Source: Lonicera japonica
Lineage: Eukaryota; Streptophyta; Magnoliopsida; Dipsacales; Caprifoliaceae
Direction of reading: 5' to 3'
NCBI GenBank assembly: GCA_021464415.1
Contig: CM038466.1
Location: 25,979,017-26,043,016, forward strand
Length of the DNA: 64,000 nucleotides
Under the pieces are notes generated by a model. It searched no databases. It was not told the origin of the DNA and saw nothing but the letters and a program-made list of their open reading frames with translations. Position numbers and translations under genes: made by a program. Shown here in pieces: positions 36,777-47,226 of this stretch; position 1 is the stretch's first letter; every line of letters starts with the position of its first letter.

Positions 36777-37911
36777 TTGTGTGAATATGGGCTTTTGCTT
36801 GAATGGGTTCAATTGTTGTTAAAAATGAGCAATTGATAAATGGGTTTAATATATATATAAATATGCTATTGAAAATGGGCTGAATATGTGTTAAAAAAGT
36901 AGCCAACAAGCCCAAATAAATTGGGCCCGTTAAAAAGGCCTAAACCGGTTGGATAGACCGAAACCAGACCGGTCTGGTCTGGTCTGAGGTGGTAATTCTG
37001 TCTGGTCCGGTCCATAAAATTGTAGGACTGAAGTTACCGGTCTGGTCCAAACAGAAGCTAAACGGTCCGGTTAACCGGACTGTGCACACCCCTAGCTTAA
37101 ATGATTGATTTTTGTGGGAAGCTGGAAAATAAGTTGAGTGCTGCGGCAAGATGCTTTTGTTGTCATGCTTATTTTTGCGAGTAAATGCCCACCATCCCTT
37201 TCTATCTTTTGTGGAGAAAGTTTCTTCCTCGCCACCAATTTTTTTTTTTTCCATGAAAAAAGCGAAAAAGTAAAACATCTCACAAGATGTCAACTTATAT
37301 TCTAACTTCTCACAAAAATCAATTCTTTTTTGCTACTATTTTCCATCTTGTTACAGTATATATACACAAAATTTATTGGATGTTTTATTATAGATAAATT
37401 GAAAAATGGCGATGAGAGTTGATGATCATAAGCTGGTTGTTATTCTAAAATGGTAGTAACTTATTGTCTCATAGGAAGCACACAGATTAAATATATGTGT
37501 AGGCTCACGTTTACCGTTTTAGGACATCCCAAAATCAAGGGTCAGATTTGAAAGATAAATGTGCCAAATATAACTCTTTTTATGCAAAGCCTTTGACATT
37601 TACCAATAGATCCATTACTGTGAACCTATCGTAAAAGCTTGACCTTTTCATATCATATAGTAACTTGATTTTGATGAAGTACATGGTTTATGTGTTAATT
37701 TGTATGCCTAATCATACTCGATGATATGGTTTGCGTGTTAAGTTTGCTAACATTTCCATTTTGCGCTCTTCTGTCTAGACTTTAGAATTGAGGTTTTCAG
37801 ATATATAGTGGATAACGGTTGATAAGACTTATCAAATTACAATTACTTAGATATAGATTTATTTTGGATGAGATTTGGCTCTTAACATTTTCCTATGCAT
37901 GTAATATAGTG

Positions 37912-39450
37912 ATGGCCGAAGAAGCTGGCATGTTCGTGGTGCACCAAACTGTTGGCAGCGTTTTATGCTGCAAGTGCGGAATTCCAATGACACCAAATGC
38001 AGCCAATATGTGTGTGAAGTGCTTGCGTTCTGAAGTTGACATCACAGAGGGTTTACAAAAGCACGTTATCATCATTCACTGCCCCGAATGTGATACTTAT
38101 TTGCAGCCACCGAGGACTTGGATTAAAGCCCAACTAGAATCAAAGGATCTCTTAACATTTTGTGTGAAGAGATTGAAGAATTTGAATAAAGTTAGGTTGA
38201 TACACGCTGAATTCATTTGGACCGAACCTCACTCTAAGAGGCTCAAAGTCAAGTTGAAAGTTCAGAAAGAAGTCCTTAATGGAGCAGTCCTTGAACAAGC
38301 CTACACTGTTGAGTACGTTGTTCAGGATCAAATGTGTGAGTCCTGCTCTAGGGTCCAGGCAAATCCGGATCAGTGGGTGGCTGCAGTGCAACTACGACAG
38401 CATGTTAGTCACAGGCGAACTTTCTTCTTTCTGGAACAACTTATTCTCAAGCATGATGCTGCTGTACGAGCCATAAGAATTAAGCAAATGGATCAGGGAA
38501 TTGATTTCTTTTTCGGTAACCGGAGCCATGCTGTGAAGTTTGTGGAGTTCTTGGGTAAAGTTGTTCCAATCAAGAGTCGTAACGACAAACAGCTCGTTTC
38601 TCAAGATCAAAAGAGCAATACTTACAATTATAAGTACACTTTCTCGGTCGAAATCTGCCCAATTTGCCGTGAAGATCTGATTTGTCTACCTCCGAAAGTT
38701 GCGATTAATATGGGAAACTTGGGCCCACTTGTCATCTGCACGAAAGTGAGCAACAATATCGCTTTAATGGATCCATTAACTCTAAGGCATTGTTTTTTGG
38801 ACGCTGACCAGTACTGGAGGACATCTTTTAAGTCCCTACTTTCTAGTAGGCAGCTTGTGGAATACATAGTATTGGATGTTGAGGTTATTTCATCTGAAGT
38901 TAGTGTAGCAGGCTCCAAGTGTGTCTTAGCTGATGCCCAAGTGGCCCGTGTATCGGATTTTGGGAAAAACGATACGCTTTTTTCCGTAAGAACACATCTA
39001 GGCCATCTTTTGAACCCTGGAGATTATGCTCTCGGTTATGACTTGTATGGGGCTAACAGTAATGATATCGAAATGGACAAATACAAAGGTCTTGTACTAC
39101 CTGATGTGATTTTGGTGAAGAAGAGCTTTGAGGAGAAGCGACAGAAGAAACGTGGGAAAGCTCGTGCATGGAAGCTTAAATCTCTTAATATGGAAGTTGA
39201 TGATACAAGTAAGGGTAAAGTGGACCAAGAAAAGATGTACACAGAGTATGAACAGTTTTTGAGAGATTTGGAGGAGAACCCGGATTTGAGGTTTAATGTA
39301 TCGTTGTATCGAAATAAGGAGTACCAGCCATCTGAGGTGGCGTCAATGACCGATGGGGAGGATGCTCCTTCAGTGCCTATAGAGGAGTTGCTTGCCGATC
39401 TTGAACTAAGTGATATGGATGAAGGTGAGAATGATGGTATGAGAGAGTGA
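37912..39450 (+). CDS. NMD3: 60S ribosomal export protein NMD3
   Basis: Encodes 512 aa in a single exon, close to the roughly 516 aa of other plant NMD3 proteins. NMD3 is the conserved adaptor that binds the joining face of the nascent 60S subunit and carries it out of the nucleus with exportin CRM1/XPO1. The N-terminal zinc-binding region is intact: CCKC at 19-22, CVKC at 34-37, CPEC at 57-60 and CESC at 142-145. The middle carries the conserved RRTFFFLEQLILKHDA and QGIDFFFGNRSHAVKFVEFL stretches. A basic cluster (KKSFEEKRQKKRGKARAWK) in the C-terminal third is a likely NLS. The leucine-rich IEELLADLEL (490-499) in an acidic tail is a likely CRM1 nuclear export signal. I chose the start at 37912 (MAEEAGMF) because it matches the family N-terminus; the open frame extends upstream without an ATG-led extension. 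The upstream site II/telo-box promoter fits a ribosome-biogenesis gene. No defect is seen. Confidence 0.97.
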   Translation: MAEEAGMFVVHQTVGSVLCCKCGIPMTPNAANMCVKCLRSEVDITEGLQKHVIIIHCPECDTYLQPPRTWIKAQLESKDLLTFCVKRLKNLNKVRLIHAEFIWTEPHSKRLKVKLKVQKEVLNGAVLEQAYTVEYVVQDQMCESCSRVQANPDQWVAAVQLRQHVSHRRTFFFLEQLILKHDAAVRAIRIKQMDQGIDFFFGNRSHAVKFVEFLGKVVPIKSRNDKQLVSQDQKSNTYNYKYTFSVEICPICREDLICLPPKVAINMGNLGPLVICTKVSNNIALMDPLTLRHCFLDADQYWRTSFKSLLSSRQLVEYIVLDVEVISSEVSVAGSKCVLADAQVARVSDFGKNDTLFSVRTHLGHLLNPGDYALGYDLYGANSNDIEMDKYKGLVLPDVILVKKSFEEKRQKKRGKARAWKLKSLNMEVDDTSKGKVDQEKMYTEYEQFLRDLEENPDLRFNVSLYRNKEYQPSEVASMTDGEDAPSVPIEELLADLELSDMDEGENDGMRE

Positions 39451-39503
39451 ATTGGAGCTATGTTTGACTCGATTGAAATCCAAGAATTATCTGAAGTTTG
39501 CCG

Positions 39504-40317
39504 GTAAGATGATGATGAATATTATTATTATTCTTCCCTATGCCATGACTTGAGAGTTCATGTTTGAAAGTAAGTTGCATTAGCTTAATTGTTTGCCGTA
39601 GTAAATTGTTGATATTGATATATCACACTCATTTTACAGTACTTTAAAAGGAAACCTGCATTTGAGACATCCCAAAAAAGAAATGGAGGGGTGCTTAGTT
39701 TGAGACAGAAAGTATTATTTTTGTCAACCTCCTTTTTTTAACCATTTCTTTTTGACTTGGTATCATTTAAAAAAATACCTTATATTAAATCAAGCATTTT
39801 GGTGGCTGATTGTTTTCCATTCTAATTGTCTTATTAATTTGTTTTTCCATTGAGAGTTGGGAGAACTAAAAGTACTTAATTACTAGTGCTAGCTAGTACA
39901 AGTGCATATGCTTGTATAATGGATTAGGCTACTAAGATGGTTACCATCAAGTTCCTTGAACAAATTGTAGTTTCTTAGGGTGCGTTTGATAAATCCTTGG
40001 AAGGTGATTGCAATATTACTAATTATGACAAGTGGGAAAAATGATGAGTGATTTAATGAGATATTATATTACTTTTTTCTGTTTTTCCATGGAATCCAGT
40101 TATCTAGGCAGTGGGTGAGGAATTTTTCCATGCCAAAAGAGAAAAAGATGGAGAACATCTCTCACCAAATTACTCTCTCCCAACTTTTCATCTAATTTGA
40201 TAGTTTCCAACTAATTTACATTCTTTTTATCCAACACTACCTTATGTTCAACTATTTTTTTAAAGGAAATCATATTTATTCTTTACACAGACATTTAATT
40301 TTGTTTACTTCTTGCAG
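39504..40317 (+). other. Possible NMD3 3'UTR intron
   Basis: A strong donor (TTTGCCG|GTAAGA) begins 53 nt after the stop codon. A strong acceptor with polypyrimidine tract (TTTGTTTACTTCTTGCAG) ends at 40317. The 814-bp interval contains a MITE. No canonical AATAAA is evident right after the stop codon, compatible with a longer spliced 3'UTR. Inferred from splice motifs alone; cryptic sites are the alternative. Confidence 0.4.
39978..40241. mobile_element. MITE with TTA target duplication, NMD3 3' flank
   Basis: Left end GGGTGCGTTTGATAAATCC and right end (reverse complement GGTAGTGTTGGATAAAAAG) are loosely inverted. TTA flanks both sides (39975-39977 and 40242-40244). The interior motifs TTTTTCCATGGAA and ACATCTCTCACCAAATTA resemble the MITE at 13830-14107. 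Confidence 0.55.
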
Positions 40318-41296
40318 TTGCAAGATCCTACATGCGTGCAAGGACTAAGAAATGGTTTGTCCATTTTAGGTGCAGCAAAACTGAGTGGTTTCACCTCCTT
40401 TTTCCATTGGTTGGATGGTAAATGTAGCCTGTTTTATTATATATTTGGTTTTGATTTCTGGTTATTTGTGTGGTTTTTTGATTTTGATATATTTTAATGA
40501 AGTAGTAAATAAAACATTTTACTATGTCTGTTGGAAGCGGAAGGGGTGGTTGATTACCACCTGTTTTTGTATGGACCTTAGAGAATTTTTTCCCAATGCC
40601 CAATAGTGGTAGTTATTCATTGATTCTTCATTTGTATTCTTAATTTCTTACCGGTTTCATTGAAAGTTAATGTATAACTTGCTAATAGATTCGGTATATA
40701 TAAATGATTGATAGAGGCTGTGAGTGGAGCATCAGATATTAAAACGAGAGATCTATTATGTGTACTAAAGCAATAAGGCTCAAAGTTTTGCTTTAAAATA
40801 ATTTTTTGTATTGAGCCACACTACAATTTTTTTCCGTTGCTTTTTATACATGTAAGGTCATTTTCCAAGGGTCTTTTTATATATATATATATATATACAA
40901 GTGAATTACTAATTTTAAGGGAGAGGGGATTTCAAGCGCACGCTTGAATCATTGGGTTGGTATGAACTTGTGATGAACAAGTTTTTCCAAATTCATGTTA
41001 AACAAATGATAAATGCTGTAAGCACCTAACTATTCTTCCATGGGCTTTGGTCTGGGCCTATTGTAAATGCCAACAAAATACAAGTTTCGAATTACCCCAT
41101 GTATCCTCCTCTTATCTACCAAATGTCAAATACGCCAGATAAATCAATCTAATACAAAATCTAAGAGGCAAGAAGAGCTTTGTATACCAAATATTTATTT
41201 TCGATCCGCAAATACATGAGCCGCAAATACATGAGTTAATATAGAAAAGGCTTCGTTTTTGGTATGGACTAATCTTTACGGATTAGTCATTTTATA
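40318..41296. other. NMD3 3' region and intergenic
   Basis: Possibly the terminal non-coding NMD3 exon followed by intergenic sequence. A TA microsatellite occurs at about 40881-40898. The short frames here show no domain. Confidence 0.35.
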
Positions 41297-41378
41297 ACGC
41301 TTTTTCGTTGTAAAAACATTTGGCGAGATAAAAATGAAACGCTTTTTCGTTGTAAAAATATTTTGCGGGATAAAAATA
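41297..41378 (+). repeat. 42-bp tandem duplication
   Basis: AACGCTTTTTCGTTGTAAAAA followed by ATTT-GCG-GATAAAAAT occurs at 41297 and again at 41339 with few changes, about 400 bp upstream of the oxidoreductase gene. Confidence 0.8.
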
Positions 41379-41651
41379 TTTTGAAGTTTTATTTTTATCA
41401 TTCTTCTCGAACTTAAAGTTTTGTAATATTAATGGAGGTTTTGTTAGTGTTTTGGTGTAACCAAAATTTATTGCTAGATCGATAAGATTTAATTACGTGA
41501 TTAGTGAGTTAATTAACTTTTTGTTAAATTAAAACAAGTGGGATAAAAATAATAATTTTTTTTCCTAATAAGAATGTTACTACACGATTATGGGGTGCTA
41601 ACATCATCCTATAAATTTGTGTTATTGGAACCATTGGTCTAAATTACAACT

Positions 41652-41724
41652 CACGTGTAAATTATTACGGTGCAAACTTTAAGACAGAAAAATCTGCTAC
41701 TCCGAGTTTTCTCCTATAAAAATA
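41652..41724 (+). promoter_or_regulatory. Oxidoreductase promoter: G-box and TATA
   Basis: A perfect G-box CACGTG (41652-41657, within TCACGTGT, an ABRE-like context) lies 58 bp upstream of a clear TATA box TATAAAAATA (41715-41724). The start codon follows 43 bp after the TATA, giving a very short leader of about 20-25 nt. The G-box suggests bZIP/bHLH control (stress, ABA or light), by inference. Confidence 0.6.
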
Positions 41725-41767
41725 GCATTTCCACACGAGTATCCATTTCGCTTCATTCTTAAGAAAA

Positions 41768-43114
41768 ATGGCGGCGGATAATAATAGACCCATCAGATTC
41801 GGCATAATCGGATGTGCACAAATTGCCCGAAAAGTATCACGAGCCATAAACCTCTCACCCAAATCCACCCTATACGCCATCGCCAGCCGTTCCATCGAAA
41901 AGGCAAAACAATTCGTAATCAAAAACAACTTATCCGATACGGTGAAAGTCTACGGTACTTACGATGCACTTCTCGACGATCCAATGGTGGAAGCAGTGTA
42001 TATGCCTCTCCCAACTAGCCTTCACTTGGAGTGGGCGGTTTTGGCTGCTAAAAAAAAGAAGCATCTGATATTGGAGAAACCGACGGCTCTGATTGTGGAT
42101 GAGCTGGATAGGATAATTGAGGAGTGTGAGATCAACGGTGTGCAGTTCATGGATGGGAGTATGTGGTATCATCACCCTAGGACTGCTAAGGTCAAGGAAT
42201 TGATAAGTGATTCCAAGGTTTTTGGCCAAATTAGATTTGTAAGTATAATTCTACTTTCTCAGTTTTTTTTTTTATTATGCAACTTCACTGTCTTAAATTA
42301 AAGAAAATTAAATGTCTCGAAGTTTGAATCTGAAATGTGTTAAATATTGGCATTAGAGCAAAAAGTTTCTAAAATACTTTCGCCAATTTGGATTTGGAAA
42401 CGCTAATATGCAGATTTTCTTTCTGTGGTGATAGATGATATATGATTACATGAATTAACAATTTTTCTTATCAATTAATTCTTCCTTAATTTCAAGATCC
42501 ACAGCTCATCCTCATTCATCGGACCCCCCGATTTCCTTGAGACCAACCTACGGGTCAAACCCGATTTGGACCCCCACGGAGCCTTAGGCGATGCCGGCTG
42601 GTATTGTATTGGAGCCATCTTGTGGGCGATGAACTTCCAACTGCCTACCACCGTAACTGCTTTACCTACACTATCCCGAAACTCGGCGGGTGTCATCTTA
42701 ACCTGTGCCGCCTCGTTTAACTGGCAAAAAGAACAAACAACCGCCACCTTTTACTGCTCGTTCCTCGCCCACGAGACCATGGACTTAGCCATTACCGGCT
42801 CTAATGGAACAATTCATATTGAAGACTTAATAATCCCTTACGAAGAGGCCTCGGCTCCGTTTAGGTTCACATTGGGGGCTAAGTTTGTGGATCTACATAT
42901 AGGGTGGAATGTAAAACCCGAAGAGGTGAACGTTGGGACCGAGCTTCCGCAGGAGGTTTTAATGGTTAGTGAGTTTGCGAGGCTGGTCAAGGGGATTAAT
43001 GATTTGGGGTGGAAACCGGATGGTAAGTGGGCTGCAATTAGTAGGGGAACTCAGTTGGTGATGGACGCAGTTAATAAGTCGATTGGTCTAGGTTTTGAGC
43101 CTGTTTATTTGTAA
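41768..43114 (+). CDS. Gfo/Idh/MocA-family oxidoreductase (At4g09670-like)
   Basis: Two exons, 41768-42238 and 42497-43114, joined in phase 0 across a 258-bp intron (donor TTT|GTAAGT, acceptor TTTCAAG|ATC), give a 362-aa protein, matching the usual length of the plant family. Residues 12-22 (GIIGCAQIARK) form the Rossmann dinucleotide-binding GxxGxA turn. LILEKPTA (EKP at 103-105) is the signature of this NAD(P)-dependent dehydrogenase superfamily, and MDGSMWYHHPR (128-138) is the conserved plant block. Exon 2 begins IHSSSSFIGPPDFLETNLRV and contains GALGDAGWY (185-193), which belongs to the C-terminal alpha/beta substrate domain. There is no targeting peptide, so it is probably cytosolic. 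The physiological substrate of this plant clade is not established; bacterial relatives act on sugars and inositols. Both exons are intact. Confidence 0.93.
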
Positions 43115-43279
43115 TTTGCGTGTGGACTAAACTTTAGTTTATATAAGCAATCAAACTGAGCTAGGCGTTCTTGGCTTGTATCAGAGTTTTGAGTTTTGTT
43201 GCTTGATAGTAGCTTTCTCATCAAGAATTTTCTACATGCATTGTACGGTTGATCTCTACAGCTGACTGTCTTGTCTTCT

Positions 43280-43285
43280 AATAAA
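43280..43285 (+). terminator. Polyadenylation signal candidate
   Basis: AATAAA lies 166 nt after the oxidoreductase stop codon, in a T-rich context suitable for a plant near-upstream element. Confidence 0.5.
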
Positions 43286-44052
43286 TAAGTTTGCCAGTTT
43301 GAGGGGTAAATGAGCAATCTCATTTTCATTTCCACCGAATTTCATTACAACATTCAACTTAAAGATGTGGGTGAGAATGTGAGATGGCTGTCAAAATTTT
43401 TGAAAGCCCAAATACGCATTTATATCATTTTCTTATGGCACTTGCTAGAGATGAATTTTATGATGAAATTTTGTGAACATTTCTCATTTTCTCATTTCTA
43501 TTAAATTTCATAAATAATTCATCCATTTACAGACAATCCGTTTTTTGAAAGACATGATTGTTTTCTCTGAAGTGGGATTATAAATATATATATATATATA
43601 TTATACGTAATACGATTTGATAATTTCAGACTTATACTCAAATTTCACATTCAGATAATGAACAAAAGCAACCAATGTAATTACGTTACTGATTCTTGTA
43701 ATCTTCTCATTCAACATTGGGGAATTCCACCACGATTCAAAGACTCCGCTAGAGGACGCGGAGACTTGGTTAGCTCCATGATTTTGGCCATTATGGCGAA
43801 AACTTCATCGAATGAAAATTAAAATCACTATGTATCAAACTACACGATATGTTTATATATCATAACATGAATGAGAGAGCTGCGAAAATAATAATCCTTA
43901 CAAAAGCTCTAATACTTTGAAACACGTCACAAAAACCACAGTTAAGACTGAGAAAAAAAGAGTACAAGAACAGAGGCTTTGAACCCCTGCCACCCCAATT
44001 TCTCACTGTACATATCAGATAACGAAGCCAATTTGAGATTAAAACAAACCTC
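43286..44052. other. Convergent intergenic region
   Basis: The oxidoreductase (+) and zinc-finger gene (-) converge here. A TA microsatellite is at about 43583-43601. The last roughly 120 bp probably form the zinc-finger gene's 3'UTR. No other gene is seen. Confidence 0.4.
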
Positions 44053-44793
44053 TCAAAGTCTCAATGTAAGATCCGGGGGTGTTTCAGCAGCACCACCCGC
44101 TGGACTTAACCCCTCTGTGAAGCTCATTCTTGGAGCTCCGGCAAATACAAAGTCGGCCTCCTGCCTGAAACTTCCTGGCCACATCAGCTCGGCTTCGTCG
44201 TCTTCTAGAAAAACCGGTGGACCCAGATATCCGTTCTCGAATTTCGAGCTTGTTTTGATCATTTCATATGGCCTAGTTGGTGCATTGAACCCTTGGTTTA
44301 GTAGTGAAGAATGTGCTTTGATTTCAAGGGACCTAAAGGAAGATCCATGCAGAGGCAGAGAAGCCAGGCTGGCATATCTCTCGGAGAAAATGCCCACACG
44401 CATAGCGCGCTTGGCAAGCGTACGCTCTCTCTTGTGCGCATTTTGGTGCCCACCTAGCGCTTGCGAGCTGAAGAATTTTCTTTGACAGTAGTTACAAGAG
44501 AATACACGTGAGGTGGGTCCACCTGGACCAGCCCCTCCAGCTGGTGCGGCGGGTTCGTTGCTACTCTCACTTGTGTTGGATATGGAGAATCCAACGGACT
44601 CGTCGGTGGTGCCTGAGTTGAAGCTGAGAGTCAAGTCAAGGGATATGGAATTCGTTGAAGGTTCATTGAGGCGGTCCTTTGAGGCACTGGTGAAAGGTTC
44701 GTGGATCGATAAGTTGGAAGCAACTTGGCTGCTAGTGTCAGAATCTGAGGCGGACTCTGCCTCAATTTCGAGGTTGAAGTTTGATGATTTCAT
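44053..44793 (-). CDS. C2H2 zinc-finger repressor, ZFP4-like (QALGGH class)
   Basis: A single-exon 246-aa protein with one plant-type C2H2 finger: C100, C103, H116 and H120, with the hallmark QALGGH at 111-116, which in this family contacts DNA. The flank [20 protein letters not shown] closely resembles the ZFP4 type of Arabidopsis (ZFP1-8 group). Two LxLxL-type EAR repression motifs are present: LDLTL at 52-56 and DLTLRL as the last six residues (241-246). These motifs recruit TOPLESS-type co-repressors, so the protein is probably a nuclear transcriptional repressor. The N-terminus is Ser/Asp/Glu-rich, and an Ala/Gly/Pro linker (81-93) precedes the finger. Start: the first ATG, which gives the usual MKSSNFN-type beginning. 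A TATA-like TATATATA lies near 44985-44993 on this strand, about 190 bp upstream, but a more distant leader is also plausible. The gene looks intact. Confidence 0.93.
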   Translation of the reverse strand: MKSSNFNLEIEAESASDSDTSSQVASNLSIHEPFTSASKDRLNEPSTNSISLDLTLSFNSGTTDESVGFSISNTSESSNEPAAPAGGAGPGGPTSRVFSCNYCQRKFFSSQALGGHQNAHKRERTLAKRAMRVGIFSERYASLASLPLHGSSFRSLEIKAHSSLLNQGFNAPTRPYEMIKTSSKFENGYLGPPVFLEDDEAELMWPGSFRQEADFVFAGAPRMSFTEGLSPAGGAAETPPDLTLRL

Positions 44794-45889
44794 GTGTGTT
44801 TGTCCCGGAAATCAGAATTTAAAAAGTGTTTACCTGTTCAAACCTCTGTGCGTGTACTGGAATCGGAGTCAGGCCCTTCTGTTCAAGCCGAGAAAGAGGT
44901 AGTTTGCATTCTATATATACATATTGTTGTCCTGCATTGGGGAGAGAAATGATGTGAGAAAGAAAATGGCAGCAAGGAAGCTACATATATATAGACAGAA
45001 AAAATTGTGATACAAATGTGATGTGACTTTATATCTGTAACCTTTAAAGAAAATATTTGTGTTTTAAATCTAGATTACATTGCTTATGAATGAACATATC
45101 TTCAAGTGCAAATTCTCTTTCAAGTTCATTAAACAATTTATGCAGACAAAAAGAGAACATCATATGTTAATTAATGACTCTGAATCTATTCCAAAACCAC
45201 CAACCATGGGAATTTCTCTATCAAAGGAAGCTCTTGTAATCTTAATGCCTATTCACCATTGTTTCAATAACTCTTCTTGGAATTGTGATTACATGTAATC
45301 ATTATAATCGATTTTACTCAATACTTTGTCACATTTAACTTTGTGTAGTCATTTTGTGTCTGACCCGTTTGTTTAACATATTTATTAGATTCATCTATTA
45401 GTGATCCAATTTAAGTAAACTTTTAGCCGAATCAATGTTTATCGTGTCATTTTGATGGAAAGTTACAGTAATTCTCAGTTGTACACCCAAAAAACTATAG
45501 AAAGAATAGCTATACGGATAAAGGACTGTAGATGTGCCAATACAATGAACACCAATGATCGATATATGTTTCTTCGAGTCAAACAAAGTAAAATTGAAGA
45601 AGATATCGAGTATCTTAGAAATACTACATGGCACTACACTAACTTCATGGTCGATTATCGTGTAGGATGATTGCGTCGCACATCTGTAGAACCTAATCCA
45701 CCCTAAAAGGATGCAATTAGGTGTAGCACCACATCGTACTGTAGAATTTTTTACCCACTCAACTGGAGGTGCTCCTAGAGCTAGTAACCAATATATAAGT
45801 CTCATTCCAACCTCAATTTTTCCAAAAAGAAATAAATTAATCCATAAATCATTTGGAACAATATAAAACTACAAAAAAACCTAGTTAGG

Positions 45890-45985
45890 AGGGCACCGCT
45901 CGAACCTGGAAAAGATTTCAGATTTGAGTCTTACCAAAAAAAGGGTTTAAGAGGATATTCGTTGTTGTAGTTAAAGAAAGAAATT
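45890..45985 (+). repeat. SINE-like fragment
   Basis: CACCGCTCGAACCTGGAAAA, GATTTGAGTCTTACC and GGTTTAAGAGGATATTCG parallel the order of motifs in the element at 46286-46415. The B-box-like part is TCAGATTTGAGTCTTACC. It is probably a degenerate copy of the same SINE family. Confidence 0.4.
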
Positions 45986-46285
45986 TACAGCTCCGTTTAA
46001 AAAAAAATTACAAAGACGTTAAGTCCTCATTATTTTCCAGTTATAAACAATCCAAGAACACAGCAAAACAGAACCTGCATGCAAGCAAAATCACATAATT
46101 TCATTTCACCCACAATTTTCCATTTTTTTTTTTATTTTTTTTACCCTTTTTACGACAAACTTCTTCTATAATAATCTTCACCAACAGCAGCCAATAAAGA
46201 AACACCACATACCAACATATGGCTACTAGATTCAAGAGAAAGAAAGGCAATAATAAAAGATCAAATTAATCAAGCATAAACCCTC

Positions 46286-46415
46286 TAAATCAGAGCGAGT
46301 GAGTTGGTCTAGTAGTAAAGGTGCTCACTCGAATCTGAAAAATCTCATGTTTAAGTTTTACTTAGGATGAAGAGGGTTCTTTGCATAAAAGGAAGAGACT
46401 TACGCCTTCATATTT
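46286..46415 (+). repeat. tRNA-derived SINE-like element
   Basis: GAGTGAGTTGGTCTAGTAG resembles a Pol III A box, and CATGTTTAAGTTTTACTT, about 45 bp downstream, is a decayed B box. The sequence ends in an AAGGAAGAGACTTACGCC-type tail. It cannot fold into a tRNA. Confidence 0.45.
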
Positions 46416-46652
46416 TTTGGCCAAATTATAATAATTTCATACACAAACAGAAGTTCAAAAAAATTGCCCAAAAACTACAGAAACCAAGAACAAAAGTACC
46501 AAGAAAATAGTAAATTAGTAATGAATCATTGAAAGATTTGAAAAAAAAAAAAGTAGGAAAAAGAATTACATAAAAATAAAGTTAGAAATTAAATGGATTT
46601 GATCATATATAGGATAGATGGAACCATGATGATTAGTTAGATAAAAACTGAC

Positions 46653-46748
46653 CAGCTTCTTCTAGGTTGTAGACATTTATGCTTTACATTGGTGCAATAT
46701 CATCAAAGAAGAAAACAGGGTTGTAGATTGTTTCTCTGTTTTTGTACC

Positions 46749-46813
<65 letters not shown>

Positions 46814-46935
46814 ATTGATGGTTAATTATGGGAAAGCCAAGGTAAGAGGAGAGTGGGGGGGACAGTGGTGGGGACATCAGAGAAGTCAGAGAAAAAGGTG
46901 GTCTTGGGATAAAGTTAGAGCGAGAACCACGACCC
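46653..46935 (-). other. Putative leader exon of the zinc-finger gene
   Basis: Read on the minus strand, a TATA box (TATATATATAC, 46956-46967) is followed at about 30 bp by a pyrimidine-rich leader with long CT repeats, ending at the donor GTCAGT at 46652. This layout is typical of plant promoters with a 5'UTR intron. The nearest gene in this orientation is the C2H2 gene. No protein similarity supports a separate coding gene here. Confidence 0.4.
46753..46814. repeat. (GA)n microsatellite
   Basis: About 30 GA units with one interruption near 46795. On the minus strand it is a CT tract within the putative leader. Confidence 0.95.
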
Positions 46936-46967
46936 CCCCAACCCCAAATGCTTATGTATATATATAC

Positions 46968-47171
46968 AAAGAATAAAATGGAAAAATAAGAGAAAAGAAT
47001 AAGATGACATAGTACTCAACAGTCACACCACACCTATGTTTATTTTTCAAAAAGTTGATAAAAATAAAAAGAATGTGCATTTCCGAAGCAAACAACTACA
47101 AGTTAGATGGAAAGATGGATAGAAAGCAAAACTAGCTAGCAAGAATTCCATTCATTAGTCCCACCAATTAT

Positions 47172-47226
<55 letters not shown>

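Larger units (their letters stand above)
35671..37094. mobile_element. Non-autonomous hAT element inside the NMD3 leader intron
   Basis: The termini TAGGGGTGTGCA and TGCACACCCCTA are perfect 12-bp inverted repeats, followed inward by CCGGT/ACCGG-rich subterminal sequence. The flanks GCTTAAAC (35663-35670) and GCTTAAAT (37095-37102) are a 7/8 target duplication, as expected for hAT. Inside, at 35940-36131, is a gene-start-like segment: a long CT tract, then ATG at 36105 encoding MSSSHPIEAG, then a possible donor (GAAGCTG|GTACTC). The rest of a transposase is missing, so this is probably an internal deletion derivative. Other internal repeats are listed separately. Confidence 0.85.
44932..46652 (-). 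other. Possible zinc-finger 5'UTR intron / upstream region
   Basis: On the minus strand a donor AAGCTG|GTCAGT at 46652 and an acceptor CTCCCCAATGCAG ending at 44932 could define a 1.7-kb leader intron. If not spliced, this is simply the promoter-proximal region. It holds two related SINE-like fragments (listed separately) and otherwise no gene; the overlapping small frames at 45398-45805 on both strands have no recognisable domain. Confidence 0.35.

Noticed and set aside
37819..37911. Extending NMD3 31 codons upstream
   Set aside because: The upstream part starts at a non-ATG codon, has no NMD3 similarity, and overlaps probable intron or leader sequence; MAEEAGMF at 37912 fits the family start.
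43979..44902. Long plus-strand frames of 168 and 129 codons
   Set aside because: Antisense shadows of the C2H2 zinc-finger CDS and its leader, which has clear family motifs on the minus strand.
45398..45805. A 135-codon minus-strand open frame overlapping a 72-codon plus-strand frame
   Set aside because: Neither translation contains a recognisable domain, there is no promoter context, and overlapping frames on both strands suggest chance.
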